A stretch of DNA of 64,000 nt from Alphaproteobacteria bacterium (lineage in GTDB: Bacteria; Pseudomonadota; Alphaproteobacteria; RF32; CAG-239). Shown here piece after piece: positions 10,784-20,778 of the stretch (the stretch's first letter is position 1; every line of letters begins with the position of its first letter). Location: contig SUUJ01000001.1 in assembly GCA_015062585.1 (NCBI GenBank), positions 136,736 to 200,735 on the forward strand, written 5' to 3'. The translations under genes were made by a program, and so were the position numbers. Below the pieces are notes generated by a model. It did not search any database. It was not told the origin of the DNA and saw only the letters and a list, made by a program, of their open reading frames with translations.

Positions 10784-11248
10784 ATGAACACATATGCTAC
10801 AAAAGCCTCTGACATTGAGAGAAAATGGTATGTAGTTGATGCCGAAGGTGTTGTTTTGGGTCGTATGGCTGCCGAAATCGCTAAAATCTTGCGCGGTAAA
10901 CACAAAGCCAATTTCGTTCCAAACATTGACTGCGGTGACTATGTCGTTGTTATCAATGCAGACAAAGTAAAATTAACAGGCAACAAATTAGCTGCTAAAA
11001 AATATTTCAAACACACCGGTTGGATCGGTGGAATCAAAGAAACTACCGCCGGTAAAGTATTGGCCGGTCGTTTCCCTGAAAGAGTTATCATCAAAGCTGT
11101 TGAACGCATGATTTCTCGTAACCCGATGGGCCGTCAACAAATGACTAAGTTAAAAGTATATGCCGGTTCTGAACATCCTCACACAGCTCAAAACCCTGTT
11201 GTTTTGGATATCGCCGGTAAAAACCCGAAGAATAAAAGGAGCATCTAA
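10784..11248 (+). CDS. rplM: 50S ribosomal protein L13
   Basis: [54 protein letters not shown]. Confidence 0.99.
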   Translation: MNTYATKASDIERKWYVVDAEGVVLGRMAAEIAKILRGKHKANFVPNIDCGDYVVVINADKVKLTGNKLAAKKYFKHTGWIGGIKETTAGKVLAGRFPERVIIKAVERMISRNPMGRQQMTKLKVYAGSEHPHTAQNPVVLDIAGKNPKNKRSI

Positions 11249-11250
11249 TT

Positions 11251-11730
11251 ATGGCTGAAAAAATCGAATCTTTGCAAGATATTAAAAATGCAGCCAAATC
11301 AGAAGCTGCTGAAACTGTTGTTCGTAAGGCTAAAAAAGACAAATTCGGTCGCTCTTACGCCACAGGTAAAAGAAAAGACGCCGTTGCCCGCGTATGGATT
11401 AAGGCCGGTAAAGGCAATATCACAATTAACGACAAATCTATTGATCAATATTTCGCACGTCCGGTGTTGAAAATGATCATCAACCAACCTTTCGAAGTTG
11501 CTAACCGCGTTAATGAATTTGATGTTGTTTGCACAGTAAAAGGTGGTGGTTTGTCAGGTCAAGCCGGTGCTATTAAACACGGTATTTCAAAAGCTTTGAA
11601 CGAGTTCGAACCCGAATTGCGCGATTGCTTGAAAAAAGCCGGTTTCTTAACCCGTGATGACAGAACCGTTGAACGTAAAAAATATGGTAAGGCCAAAGCT
11701 CGTCGTTCTTACCAATTCTCTAAGCGTTAA
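11251..11730 (+). CDS. rpsI: 30S ribosomal protein S9
   Basis: [25 protein letters not shown]...[17 protein letters not shown]-terminus. Confidence 0.99.
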   Translation: MAEKIESLQDIKNAAKSEAAETVVRKAKKDKFGRSYATGKRKDAVARVWIKAGKGNITINDKSIDQYFARPVLKMIINQPFEVANRVNEFDVVCTVKGGGLSGQAGAIKHGISKALNEFEPELRDCLKKAGFLTRDDRTVERKKYGKAKARRSYQFSKR

Positions 11731-11753
11731 TTTTTTACGGCGTTTTACATATC

Positions 11754-11789
11754 AAAAAAGCTTGGGTTATTTGCCCAAGCTTTTTTTTT
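11754..11789 (+). terminator. Rho-independent terminator after rpsI
   Basis: AAAAAAGCTTGGG-TTATTTG-CCCAAGCTTTTTTTTT. Confidence 0.92.
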
Positions 11790-11814
11790 GATAAATTTTT
11801 GAAACAAAAAAAGG

Positions 11815-12327
11815 TTATTCCAATACCCCTAAGTAACGGATACGAGCTTTTTCTTGGTCACCGTAATAGTCTGACCCCATAAATTTTTCTCCTTTTCGAT
11901 AAGAGATAATCCAGTTGAGATCAGAGTTACCGTAAGCCGTGGTCGCAAAATAGAATCCTTCAATGACAGGTTTGTTCAGATCTGCCAAATCTTTGTTCAA
12001 TTTTTCGCGATAATTCGCTAAGTCTTGCCAAAAGCTCAACGAAGGTATTCTTTGCTCATCAGCACCGCGGCGATAGGTTTCTTCGGTCTCGTCACTTTCC
12101 AAATAGACATTAAGCTGCTTAAATGGAAAAATTCCCAAAACTTTGAGCTCTTTGCCTTCTTGGTAAGAAACGCGTTTCTTTTCGCCATTGATTTCAACTA
12201 ACAAGTCGAAATGCTCATTTACCGGTTTAACCTTTTTTCCTTGATTCAGCTCTTTAGCCAAATCCTCCAATGAAATGCCGTGCAAATTCATTAGCCCGAC
12301 GATTCGTTTGATAATCTTTTGATTCAT
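11815..12327 (-). CDS. Uncharacterised protein, paralogous to 12745-13437
   Basis: 170 aa; no SD; shares 'FDLL..(V/I)...K.R(V/M)S(Y/F)Q(E/K)GK..KV(L/I)GIFPF' and 'P(V/I)(I/L)EG(F/L)YFA' with the neighbour. Confidence 0.75.
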   Translation of the reverse strand: MNQKIIKRIVGLMNLHGISLEDLAKELNQGKKVKPVNEHFDLLVEINGEKKRVSYQEGKELKVLGIFPFKQLNVYLESDETEETYRRGADEQRIPSLSFWQDLANYREKLNKDLADLNKPVIEGFYFATTAYGNSDLNWIISYRKGEKFMGSDYYGDQEKARIRYLGVLE

Positions 12328-12354
12328 AAAATTTATTATTTATTTGTTTACAAT

Positions 12355-12385
12355 TGTAGTCATATTTTTAGTCATATTTTTAAGA
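12355..12385. repeat. Tandem 12-bp direct repeat (AAAAATATGACT x2 on - strand) in the leader of the 11815-12327 gene
   Basis: Minus strand: TCTTAAAAATATGACTAAAAATATGACTACAATTG. Confidence 0.6.
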
Positions 12386-12426
12386 TTTGAGCCCGCATTA
12401 TATCTTTTAAATATTTTTTTGCAACA

Positions 12427-12461
12427 AAAAAAGGAGCGCTTTTCTTTAAAGCACTCCGTTC
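12427..12461 (-). terminator. Terminator of the 12466-12732 gene, abutting a downstream promoter (TTGCAA-N16-TATAAT on - strand)
   Basis: GGAGCGCTTT...AAAGCACTCC stem, U-tract TTTTTTTGTTGCAA on minus. Confidence 0.65.
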
Positions 12462-12465
12462 CATT

Positions 12466-12732
12466 TTAGTTTTTGTTAACATGGTAATTGATTCGGTTAA
12501 AAAATCCGCCGACAAAACCAATTACACCGCCGATCTGCCAAACTTCCAAATTGATTCCCAAGCTTCCGAAAAAACTTAAAATCGGGTTGGCAATAAAGTC
12601 AAAAAGACCGACCAAGGCTCCGGTTAACATACCAATCATCGTTGCCACTATCGGCGCAACGAGAAAAGAAATAAATAAACTGCCCAAAGTTACAAATAAG
12701 AACTTTAACAGATTTTGTAATGAAGTTTTCAT
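12466..12732 (-). CDS. Small membrane protein, uncharacterised
   Basis: 88 aa with hydrophobic segments; between paralogous ORFs on same strand. Confidence 0.6.
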   Translation of the reverse strand: MKTSLQNLLKFLFVTLGSLFISFLVAPIVATMIGMLTGALVGLFDFIANPILSFFGSLGINLEVWQIGGVIGFVGGFFNRINYHVNKN

Positions 12733-12744
12733 GATAATAATTTT

Positions 12745-13437
12745 TTACATTAAACTCAAAATTTCTTTACTTTGATGGATTTTAAAATAACGCACTTTTG
12801 CAGGTTCTTCAGAAGAAAACAACCCGAATTTCAGCTGTTTTTCATCTTGGTCAATTTTGATAATAAGATTATCATTATTTGACGAATTAGCCTGCTTGGC
12901 AAAATACAATCCCTCCAAAATCGGCAATTGCAAAAGTTTCAGATGTTCGTTGATAGTAAAAATCATTCTGAAAATATCTTCCCACATATAAATCGGGGGA
13001 ATATAATCATTGTCAACTTTGCAACGCTGAGTCATTTTGCTTTCTTCCACCTCCAAATATAAGGAAGAATTGATGAAAGGAAATATTCCTATAACCTTTT
13101 TGTCTTTTCCTTTTTGAAATGACATTCTGACTTTCTTATTGTCTACCAAGCACAATAAATCAAATTCCGTAGCCATGAGAAATTTGAGTGTAGCGGCATC
13201 CTCTATATTTTGATGCGCAAGATCAACACTTTGTTGTATCAAAGCATTACGTCGGGTCTTACCACCCTTGATATTTTTCATATCTTTGATGAGTTTCCGA
13301 GCTGCATTTCTTTGTGAAGTAAGCATCTCTAAACATCTATCATATGAGATAATGTTTGACATTTTCTTTGACAGCCTGTCTATCAGAGTTTCTGAAATAC
13401 AGGCATAATCTTCCAATAAGTTTATTCTTTTTTCCAT
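12745..13437 (-). CDS. Uncharacterised protein, paralogous to 11815-12327 with N-terminal extension
   Basis: 230 aa; C-terminal ~130 aa aligns by eye with the 170-aa neighbour. Confidence 0.75.
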   Translation of the reverse strand: MEKRINLLEDYACISETLIDRLSKKMSNIISYDRCLEMLTSQRNAARKLIKDMKNIKGGKTRRNALIQQSVDLAHQNIEDAATLKFLMATEFDLLCLVDNKKVRMSFQKGKDKKVIGIFPFINSSLYLEVEESKMTQRCKVDNDYIPPIYMWEDIFRMIFTINEHLKLLQLPILEGLYFAKQANSSNNDNLIIKIDQDEKQLKFGLFSSEEPAKVRYFKIHQSKEILSLM

Positions 13438-13501
13438 GATAATAAAAAGTTAATAGTTAATAAATTTGTTATTTTTATAATATGTTTTTATATTTATTGC
13501 A

Positions 13502-13537
13502 ACAAAAAAAGAGCCCCTTTACAGGAGCTCCTTTTCT
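13502..13537 (-). terminator. Probable terminator of the 13560-14849 gene
   Basis: Imperfect GAGCCCCT/AGGAGCTC stem with U-tract on minus strand, followed by TTGCAA promoter-like element. Confidence 0.5.
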
Positions 13538-13559
13538 GTTAGTTTTTAATTTACTTGGC

Positions 13560-14849
13560 TTAATCGATAGGGTAGTAGAAGTCTACATAGGCCGCAACTT
13601 GTTCGTCGGTACCATAATCAATAAGGTGTCGCAATTGATGAGGTTTCAATATATGTCTTACAATATAATAGATAACCAAATCAGGCTTTTCCTGCATCAA
13701 TGTATCAAAACACATTAGCTCTCGACGATCAATGTAGGTCGTTATTTCATTATCCTTACCTCGAAGAATAAGACATAATTGAGCTATGTTACCCAAAGTC
13801 TGAGTTCCGCACAATGCCAGTATCTCAGCCTCGTACCCGCGATTGATGATATCAGTTTGAACACTGTCTAAAACCTTTTGGGTTTCAATCATTGCGATAA
13901 TTTCTTGCGAAACCCCGCGTTTGACGATCAGGTTTTGAGCTTCGGTATCCAGATGATTGTTTTTGATAACTTTCATTATCTCATCAGTGTATCCGTCGTT
14001 AATGATTTTGATTTGATGCTTATTATCCAAATCATAGCGCTCGATATAAGCACTTCTTACTACTGACACCGTTTCCAGAACTTCGTCTACATGCAAAGTC
14101 AAATTATCTTTAGTTTTGATAATCTCTGCAACAAGATCGTACATTCCGCGTCTTAGAAGCGGCGCTACCACTTCATTTGCCCTTTTGAAACCGAATTTTT
14201 GCCAATAGCTTTGAATAACTTGCTCATCAGCGTACTTGATCAGACGGTATTCGTCATCAGCTGTCAACTGCTTGCTGACTACAATATCTATTACTTCTTG
14301 ATACTTAAATGTAGTGAACAGTTCGTTGAATGCATCTCCGCCCAAAAATCTTTTTGACACATAGAATGCCAACATTTTAGGGAGCTGCAACAAAATGCGC
14401 TCAGCTGATGGGCTGAAGTGATGCTCCAATATATAGCTTTCTATCACTTCAACCGATTTACTCTTTAATAAAAGAGTTTCTGAAGCGGAAGACAGTCCAT
14501 GGTGCTTGAAATAACGATACAACAATTCGTTATCAGCCTGTCGGATAAGTGTTGCCTGCATTTCTTCCGAAAGAGGTTGCTTTCTGCTTAACAACAGTTT
14601 CTTAATCTCTTTAGTGCTGTTATTAAGAATCCTTCGTTGCGCGTCTTCCGATAAGATATTGCCGCTTTCCAGTAAGCGACGAATTGCACGCTCATTTCCG
14701 GATGAAATGATTGCATCACTAACCTTAGGGTCAAGTTGGTAATCGGATATACAATCCAATGCACCGTTTTTTAAGACCATGTTTGTCAAAGCTAAATTTG
14801 TAGCCTCATTAGTTCTAGCGATTTCGCTAAGCCTTTGTCTTTTGTCCAT
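13560..14849 (-). CDS. Uncharacterised alpha-helical repeat protein
   Basis: 429 aa with degenerate ~30-36 aa units (e.g. 'EIKKLLLSRKQPLSEEMQATLIRQADNELLYRYFKHHGLSSASETLLLK'). Confidence 0.7.
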   Translation of the reverse strand: MDKRQRLSEIARTNEATNLALTNMVLKNGALDCISDYQLDPKVSDAIISSGNERAIRRLLESGNILSEDAQRRILNNSTKEIKKLLLSRKQPLSEEMQATLIRQADNELLYRYFKHHGLSSASETLLLKSKSVEVIESYILEHHFSPSAERILLQLPKMLAFYVSKRFLGGDAFNELFTTFKYQEVIDIVVSKQLTADDEYRLIKYADEQVIQSYWQKFGFKRANEVVAPLLRRGMYDLVAEIIKTKDNLTLHVDEVLETVSVVRSAYIERYDLDNKHQIKIINDGYTDEIMKVIKNNHLDTEAQNLIVKRGVSQEIIAMIETQKVLDSVQTDIINRGYEAEILALCGTQTLGNIAQLCLILRGKDNEITTYIDRRELMCFDTLMQEKPDLVIYYIVRHILKPHQLRHLIDYGTDEQVAAYVDFYYPID

Positions 14850-15036
14850 AATGGTAAAATATTAATAGTTTATAAAATATGATTATTTATGCGGCATAAT
14901 TTAACACAAATTTTGTCTAATGTAAATATTAAAATTTCTTTCTTATTAGAATTTTTTATTATGTATTTTTCAAATTGGCACAATAATTGCATATCACATA
15001 GAAGAAGAACCGCACAATTTATTGGGAAAATGTGAT

Positions 15037-16167
15037 ATGAAATTTAATAATGTATTGAAAAACTTAGCTTTTGTGGCAATTTTAAGCGCATCAATTTTCA
15101 AAACAGATGCTTGTTTTGCCGTATCCAGAATAAAAGATATTGCCGATTTTGAAGGTGTCAGAGATAACCAACTTATCGGATACGGACTTATTGTTGGCTT
15201 AAACGGTACCGGCGATAACATCAAGTCGGTAGATTTTGCCAAAGAAAGCTTGATTTCAATGCTCGATGCCGTAGGTGTTAATGCTCGTGATGGTCAGATC
15301 AAAGCCAAAAATGTTGCCGCAGTTATGGTAACAGCCAATCTTCCGGCATTTTCTCGTCAAGGTTCTCGTATAGATGTTACCGTCTCAGCTTTAGGTGATG
15401 CTAAGAACTTGCTCGGCGGTACATTGATTGCCACCCCCTTAAAAGGTGCTGATGGCGAAGTATATGCCGTTGCCCAAGGAACGGTTGCAACCGGTGCAGT
15501 TGCCGCAGGATCTCAAGAAGAGGGCTCTTCGGTATTAAAAGGTGTTCCCACTTCAGGAAGAATTGCCAGCGGTGCCATTATCGAAAGAGAAATTCCTTTC
15601 AAATTAGATTCTCTTGAAACAATGAATATCGCACTCAGAAATCCCGATTTTACAACATCTCGCCGTATTGCTGACGCCATTAACGCCATGATGGGTACTC
15701 CGATTGCCAAATCAATCGATCCGGGTACCGTTGCAATGAACATTCCGGAAAACTATCAGGATAACATTGTAGACTTAATGACCAAGGTTGAACAACTTCA
15801 AATTCAGCCTGATACCGTGGCAAAAGTTGTAATAGATGAGTCAACAGGCATTGTAGTTATCGGTAAAGATGTAAAAATAAATCGTCTTGCTATTGCTCAG
15901 GGCAACCTGACCATCAAAATTACAGATGTTCCTTTTGTTTCGCAACCTGAACCGTTTACTCTCGGTGAGCCTATTATAGTTGATACATCGCTTATTGATA
16001 TACAAGAAGATACCGAAGCTAAAATGAAAGTTTTGGATACAGGTATAAATTTACAAGAATTGGTTGACGGTCTTAATGCCTTGGGTGTAACTCCGCGTGA
16101 TTTGATAAGCATTTTACAAGCTATCAAGGTCAGTGGTGCTCTTCAGGCCGAGATAGAAGTTATCTAA
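15037..16167 (+). CDS. flgI: Flagellar P-ring protein FlgI
   Basis: SRIKDIADFEGVRDNQLIGYGLIVGLNGTGD; signal peptide from the ATG at 15037 (ORF-track start is TTG). Confidence 0.98.
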   Translation: MKFNNVLKNLAFVAILSASIFKTDACFAVSRIKDIADFEGVRDNQLIGYGLIVGLNGTGDNIKSVDFAKESLISMLDAVGVNARDGQIKAKNVAAVMVTANLPAFSRQGSRIDVTVSALGDAKNLLGGTLIATPLKGADGEVYAVAQGTVATGAVAAGSQEEGSSVLKGVPTSGRIASGAIIEREIPFKLDSLETMNIALRNPDFTTSRRIADAINAMMGTPIAKSIDPGTVAMNIPENYQDNIVDLMTKVEQLQIQPDTVAKVVIDESTGIVVIGKDVKINRLAIAQGNLTIKITDVPFVSQPEPFTLGEPIIVDTSLIDIQEDTEAKMKVLDTGINLQELVDGLNALGVTPRDLISILQAIKVSGALQAEIEVI

Positions 16168-16182
16168 GGGGAGGGAATAGTT

Positions 16183-16503
16183 ATGGAAAGTCTTATTACA
16201 AACAATATCGCCCCGATGATAAATTCCAAACAGCCGGTTTTGGATATGAACAAGGCTAAAGAAAGTGCCGAAAGTTTCGAAGCATTTTTCTTAACTCGTA
16301 TGATGGAAAGTATGTTTGAGGGTGTTTCAACCGAAGGAATGTTCGGCGGAGGTCATGCCGAAAAAATATATCGCTCACTTCTTTTGGATGAATATGGCAA
16401 AGAAATGGCCAAACTCGGAACAGTCGGCGTAAAAGACTATGTAATGCAGGCTATTTTGCAGATGCAGGAATCAGCATCTCAGGAAAAAACACTAAGTATA
16501 TAG
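16183..16503 (+). CDS. flgJ: FlgJ-type rod-binding protein (N-terminal domain only)
   Basis: AKESAESFEAFFLTRMMESMFEGVSTEGMFGGGHAEKIYRSLLLDEYGKEMAK; flanked by flgI and flgK. Confidence 0.85.
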   Translation: MESLITNNIAPMINSKQPVLDMNKAKESAESFEAFFLTRMMESMFEGVSTEGMFGGGHAEKIYRSLLLDEYGKEMAKLGTVGVKDYVMQAILQMQESASQEKTLSI

Positions 16504-16513
16504 GAGGTGTACT

Positions 16514-16966
16514 ATGGAAGAAAATCAAGTAATTGAGATTTTATCAAAGATTGACACGATGAAACAAATCGTAACCGGTTTTATCGATGTTATATCAAAA
16601 GAAAATAGCGCATTAAAAATCAACGATGTCAAAACCGTAAAGGCTTTATATGAGCAAAAATTAAAGACCATTGCGGCATATCGTTCAATGAGTGCTTTTT
16701 TTATCAAGAACAGCGAAATGATATCTTCATTTGAAGATCCGGCAAAAGAAGAGCTGAAAGAATTGTCCAAAGAACTGGATAATTGCTTAAAAGTTAATGA
16801 GCTTTTGCTCAAAACTCGTATGGAAGCCGGCAAAAAAGTAATGGACAGCTTTATCAATATTGCCAAAGTTGCCAACAACTCTTTTGCTACCTCTTACGGT
16901 GCTCAGGGCCGATATACACCGCTTGACAATAATCATAACGCTTTGGCGTTTAATAGAACATTATAA
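16514..16966 (+). CDS. FlgN-like flagellar chaperone
   Basis: 150 aa coiled helical protein immediately upstream of flgK. Confidence 0.65.
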   Translation: MEENQVIEILSKIDTMKQIVTGFIDVISKENSALKINDVKTVKALYEQKLKTIAAYRSMSAFFIKNSEMISSFEDPAKEELKELSKELDNCLKVNELLLKTRMEAGKKVMDSFINIAKVANNSFATSYGAQGRYTPLDNNHNALAFNRTL

Positions 16967-16977
16967 GGAGAAGTGTT

Positions 16978-19146
16978 ATGGCTTTAATATCAAGTTTATC
17001 AAGTTCTCTTACCGGAATGAAAGTTGCTCAAGCTCAGCTCGAGATAATCAGCAACAATATTGCCAATGTCGATACTCCCGGATATACCAGAAAAACAGCA
17101 GCTCAATCAGCGTTGGTTTCTTCAGGTCAGACCATGGGTGTTACAATCGGTAATACCGGAAGAGTAGTTGATGAATCATTACTCAAAAACTTTTTAGCTT
17201 CAAACTCGACTACCTCATCATTATCCACGCAATACAATTATATGAGCCGTTTGGATAATATTATGGGTACGACAGAACAAGGTAACTCACTGGCTGCCAA
17301 TGTCGGCAATTTGCAAAGTGCCTTTGAAACATTTTCAACTACGGTTTCTTCGCCGGCTTCACGCTATCAACTTTTGACCAATGCTCAGGCTTTGACCTCT
17401 AAATTAAACTATTTGTCTGAAAATGTTCAAACCTTGCGCGGTGATGCCGATATGCAGGTCAAAGACGATGTTGCAAAAGCAAACTCTTTGTTAGAAAGTA
17501 TAAATGAGCTAAACACCGAGATTGTTAAATATACGGTTATGAAAAGAGACGGCGTGGCCAATCTTCAAGATCAGCGAGACAGTGCTTTACGCGAACTCAG
17601 TTCCATTATGGATATTACATATTATACCAGAGATACCGGAGCGGTGGTAGTCCAAACTCCATCAGGCGTTTTGTTGCTTGATAACGAAGTGCACGAATTA
17701 TCACATTCCGCTTTGGCAAAAGTTTCTGCCGCAAACTCTTATGACAGCGGCAATGTTCAAGGCATTTTTGTTGACGGTAAAGATATCACCAAAAAAATTA
17801 GCGGTGGTTCTATGGGTGGTGCAATAGAAATCAGAGATAACACCTTAACATCGTTGCAAAGCCAATTAGATGAAATGTCCAAAGTTTTGATAAATGAAAT
17901 AAATGCCGTTCACAACCAAGGTACAGCATACCCTAATATGCCTTATCAAATGACCGGTACATCAACATTTATCGCTGACAAAAACGGCAATTATACTCAA
18001 AATATCAGTATCGACAGCGGTGATGTCAGATTCATTATCTTTGACGAAAACGGCAATCAGGTGGAAAGCGGCGCCCTCAAAGGAACTATGGGATTTAGCG
18101 AAGGCTCGCTTGATGAAATGACCAAAGCTATCGAAACTTGGATGAAACAAAGCGTCAATTTATCTGATGCCGTTGTGAAAATAAATGATAACGGCAAATT
18201 AGAAATTTCTACCGGCGACAGCAGATACACTTTGTCAATTGTAGATGAGGCCACATCAAATGCCGGATCAGGTCAACAAGATGCAGTATTGAGTTTTGAT
18301 GTAAACGGTGATGGCAATTATGATCAAACAGTTCAAGGATTTGCTTCATTTTTCGGACTTAATGATTTCTTTGTAACAGATAAAAACGACTTTATCTATG
18401 ATTCAAAAGTATTGAGCGACAAAGTTGCAGTAGGAGTTACAACAACCTTGAGTTTTTCCGATAATGTTAACGGATTTAATTATGGATCAGTTGAAATAAG
18501 CAAGTCCATGACTATTCAAGATGTTGCTAACTTGATCAATCAAAACGAAAATTTAAATACTCATATAAAAGCTTCATTGATAGCCAATGGTGACGGCTAT
18601 ATGCTCAGAATTGAAAGTATGGAAGGAGCTCAGCTGGAACTGTCAGAAAATATCGAAAACGGTATTATTAAAAAGTTGGAAATAGCTCCGTCAAGCTGCG
18701 GTGATGCCTCAGCCATTAAAGTTAGAGAAAATATTACAATGAACGCCAACTTGATTGCATGCGGAAGTCCTGATTTTGATGTAACCAAAGGCAAGTTTAC
18801 CATCAATGCCGCCACTAATAATATCGCAAATAAATTGGCTCAAGTGTTTACCAATTCGCAAGTGTTTAATCAAGCCGGTGATATGGCAAAAACTACAACC
18901 ACCATTGCCAACTATTCATCAACCTTCGTCGGCAATGTAGCAAGTTTAACCGCCACCTCACAGTCAAGCTTTGAATATCAAAATGCTTTGACCGAAGCAA
19001 TTTCATATAAAGAAGCTCAGGTTTCCGGTATTGATTTAGATGAAGAATTATCGCAAATGATTATATTCCAGCAATCTTATGCTGCTTGTGCGCAAGTGTT
19101 TACCGCATCAAGAGAAATATTAGATATATTGCTTGGATTAGTATAG
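16978..19146 (+). CDS. flgK: Flagellar hook-associated protein 1 FlgK
   Basis: QLEIISNNIANVDTPGYTRKTA N-terminus; SGIDLDEELSQMIIFQQSYAACAQVFTASREILDILLGL C-terminus. Confidence 0.97.
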   Translation: MALISSLSSSLTGMKVAQAQLEIISNNIANVDTPGYTRKTAAQSALVSSGQTMGVTIGNTGRVVDESLLKNFLASNSTTSSLSTQYNYMSRLDNIMGTTEQGNSLAANVGNLQSAFETFSTTVSSPASRYQLLTNAQALTSKLNYLSENVQTLRGDADMQVKDDVAKANSLLESINELNTEIVKYTVMKRDGVANLQDQRDSALRELSSIMDITYYTRDTGAVVVQTPSGVLLLDNEVHELSHSALAKVSAANSYDSGNVQGIFVDGKDITKKISGGSMGGAIEIRDNTLTSLQSQLDEMSKVLINEINAVHNQGTAYPNMPYQMTGTSTFIADKNGNYTQNISIDSGDVRFIIFDENGNQVESGALKGTMGFSEGSLDEMTKAIETWMKQSVNLSDAVVKINDNGKLEISTGDSRYTLSIVDEATSNAGSGQQDAVLSFDVNGDGNYDQTVQGFASFFGLNDFFVTDKNDFIYDSKVLSDKVAVGVTTTLSFSDNVNGFNYGSVEISKSMTIQDVANLINQNENLNTHIKASLIANGDGYMLRIESMEGAQLELSENIENGIIKKLEIAPSSCGDASAIKVRENITMNANLIACGSPDFDVTKGKFTINAATNNIANKLAQVFTNSQVFNQAGDMAKTTTTIANYSSTFVGNVASLTATSQSSFEYQNALTEAISYKEAQVSGIDLDEELSQMIIFQQSYAACAQVFTASREILDILLGLV

Positions 19147-19156
19147 GAGAAGTAAA

Positions 19157-20764
19157 ATGGTACGTGTTCCTACTTATGCAAATTACAACCGTTTGTTAAT
19201 GCAAACAATGAATATCAAAAACAAGACTGATTTGTTAAGCTATCAGGCAACAACCGGTGTCAAATATGCCAACTACGGCGGTTATGGAATGAGCGCTTCA
19301 AATATTGTAAATATGGAGGCTTCGCTATCGGTTACACAAAATTTTTACGATAATAACAATGTGTTGACGACCTCGGTCACCGCCATGTCAAAAGTTATGG
19401 ATAACATTGAAAATCAGGCATATTCATTCAAGAGCCAACTTAACAATTCTCTATCAGGTTTTGCCGGCCTTGAAAACGAAGCTCCTGCAAGCGAAACAGT
19501 TATCGCATCATTAAATGAACTTCAGATGTCCGCTTATGCCGGTTTGTCGTTTATTTCCGATGCTTTGAATACATCGGTTGGCGGCAAATATATATTCGGT
19601 GCCGGATCTTCTTCTGCACCGACCCAATTCAAATTTAACAGCCTTGCAGAATTTCAGGAGTATTTTGACGGTGTAAATGTAAGTTATCCCACAACACCGA
19701 ATGCAAATCTGTCAAGTCGTAGTGCAAATTGGGAAACTTCCGGTGCTCTGAGCATTGAAAAATATACCAATCCGGATCCGGCGCTACAAAAAGACAATGA
19801 GTTTATATTGTCGTCAACAAATGGTTTTTTAAGCACTATGGTTGTCAGTGGAACAGAAACAACCGGTGATATGACATTATCATCTGTGCATAATACTTTG
19901 AGTGCCGAAAATTATGGTGCATTTAATTCAATTTCTGCCGGCGATACTTTGGTTCTGAGTGACGGGGTAGGGCAAAAAGCCTATATTGTCGAATCTGTAA
20001 CATCAGATGGTAAAACTATTACTTTTTCTCAAAGCACACCGGTTGAAAATGATGAAACTTTTGACGCTGACGGCGGTGCATCCGTAACATTAAGCACTTC
20101 GTTTGCTCAAGGAACCGTCCTTAATTTCAGCGACATTAAAAATACCGATGTTCCGCCGATGCAAGTTGTCGGAATTACCGATGACGGCAATTTGATTGTT
20201 ACGGCTGACAAAGAAAAAATGATGATAGGTGATTTTGGCATATCATCTAAATGGAGCCTGACATCCGAAAGCTATTATCAAGGAGGATCCGCAACCGAAA
20301 CATTCCGCATTTCAGACAATCAAAAAATTACTTTTGATGTAAGTGCAAATGACAGTGTTTTTGACCGATTGTTCAGGGCTATGGGAATGATTGCTCAAGG
20401 CAATTTGATACAAACAAATGCCGATGGTAATGTTACAAATGCCGACGAGGTTAAAAGTATTGTTAATGAGGCTATGGATATTTTACAATCAGCTTTTGAT
20501 AATAACGGTAAATCAACAGCCGGCAAAAATGAAACATTATCATTGGTAATTGCCAAAGTATCATCAAACTATGTAACACTAAACAATGTACAAGGAACAT
20601 TAGAGTCTGTTCAAAGTAATTTGGAAGAAAGTATATATGAAATAAAAAATGTTGATCAAACCGAAGCAACCGTCAAATTATTGCAAGCCCAAGCTTCATT
20701 AGAGGCTTCATACAATGTTATTAGCAATGTCTTGAATAATTCATTGTTGAATTATTTGAAGTAA
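19157..20764 (+). CDS. flgL: Flagellar hook-associated protein 3 FlgL / flagellin-like
   Basis: Position after flgK; flagellin-like termini (VKLLQAQASLEASYNVISNVLNNSLLNYLK). Confidence 0.88.
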   Translation: MVRVPTYANYNRLLMQTMNIKNKTDLLSYQATTGVKYANYGGYGMSASNIVNMEASLSVTQNFYDNNNVLTTSVTAMSKVMDNIENQAYSFKSQLNNSLSGFAGLENEAPASETVIASLNELQMSAYAGLSFISDALNTSVGGKYIFGAGSSSAPTQFKFNSLAEFQEYFDGVNVSYPTTPNANLSSRSANWETSGALSIEKYTNPDPALQKDNEFILSSTNGFLSTMVVSGTETTGDMTLSSVHNTLSAENYGAFNSISAGDTLVLSDGVGQKAYIVESVTSDGKTITFSQSTPVENDETFDADGGASVTLSTSFAQGTVLNFSDIKNTDVPPMQVVGITDDGNLIVTADKEKMMIGDFGISSKWSLTSESYYQGGSATETFRISDNQKITFDVSANDSVFDRLFRAMGMIAQGNLIQTNADGNVTNADEVKSIVNEAMDILQSAFDNNGKSTAGKNETLSLVIAKVSSNYVTLNNVQGTLESVQSNLEESIYEIKNVDQTEATVKLLQAQASLEASYNVISNVLNNSLLNYLK

Positions 20765-20778
20765 TTTAAGGATTAACC

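Noticed and set aside
11598-11625. tRNA T-loop-like GAGTTCGAACCCGAA
   Set aside because: Lies inside rpsI coding sequence (NEFEPEL); no cloverleaf around it.
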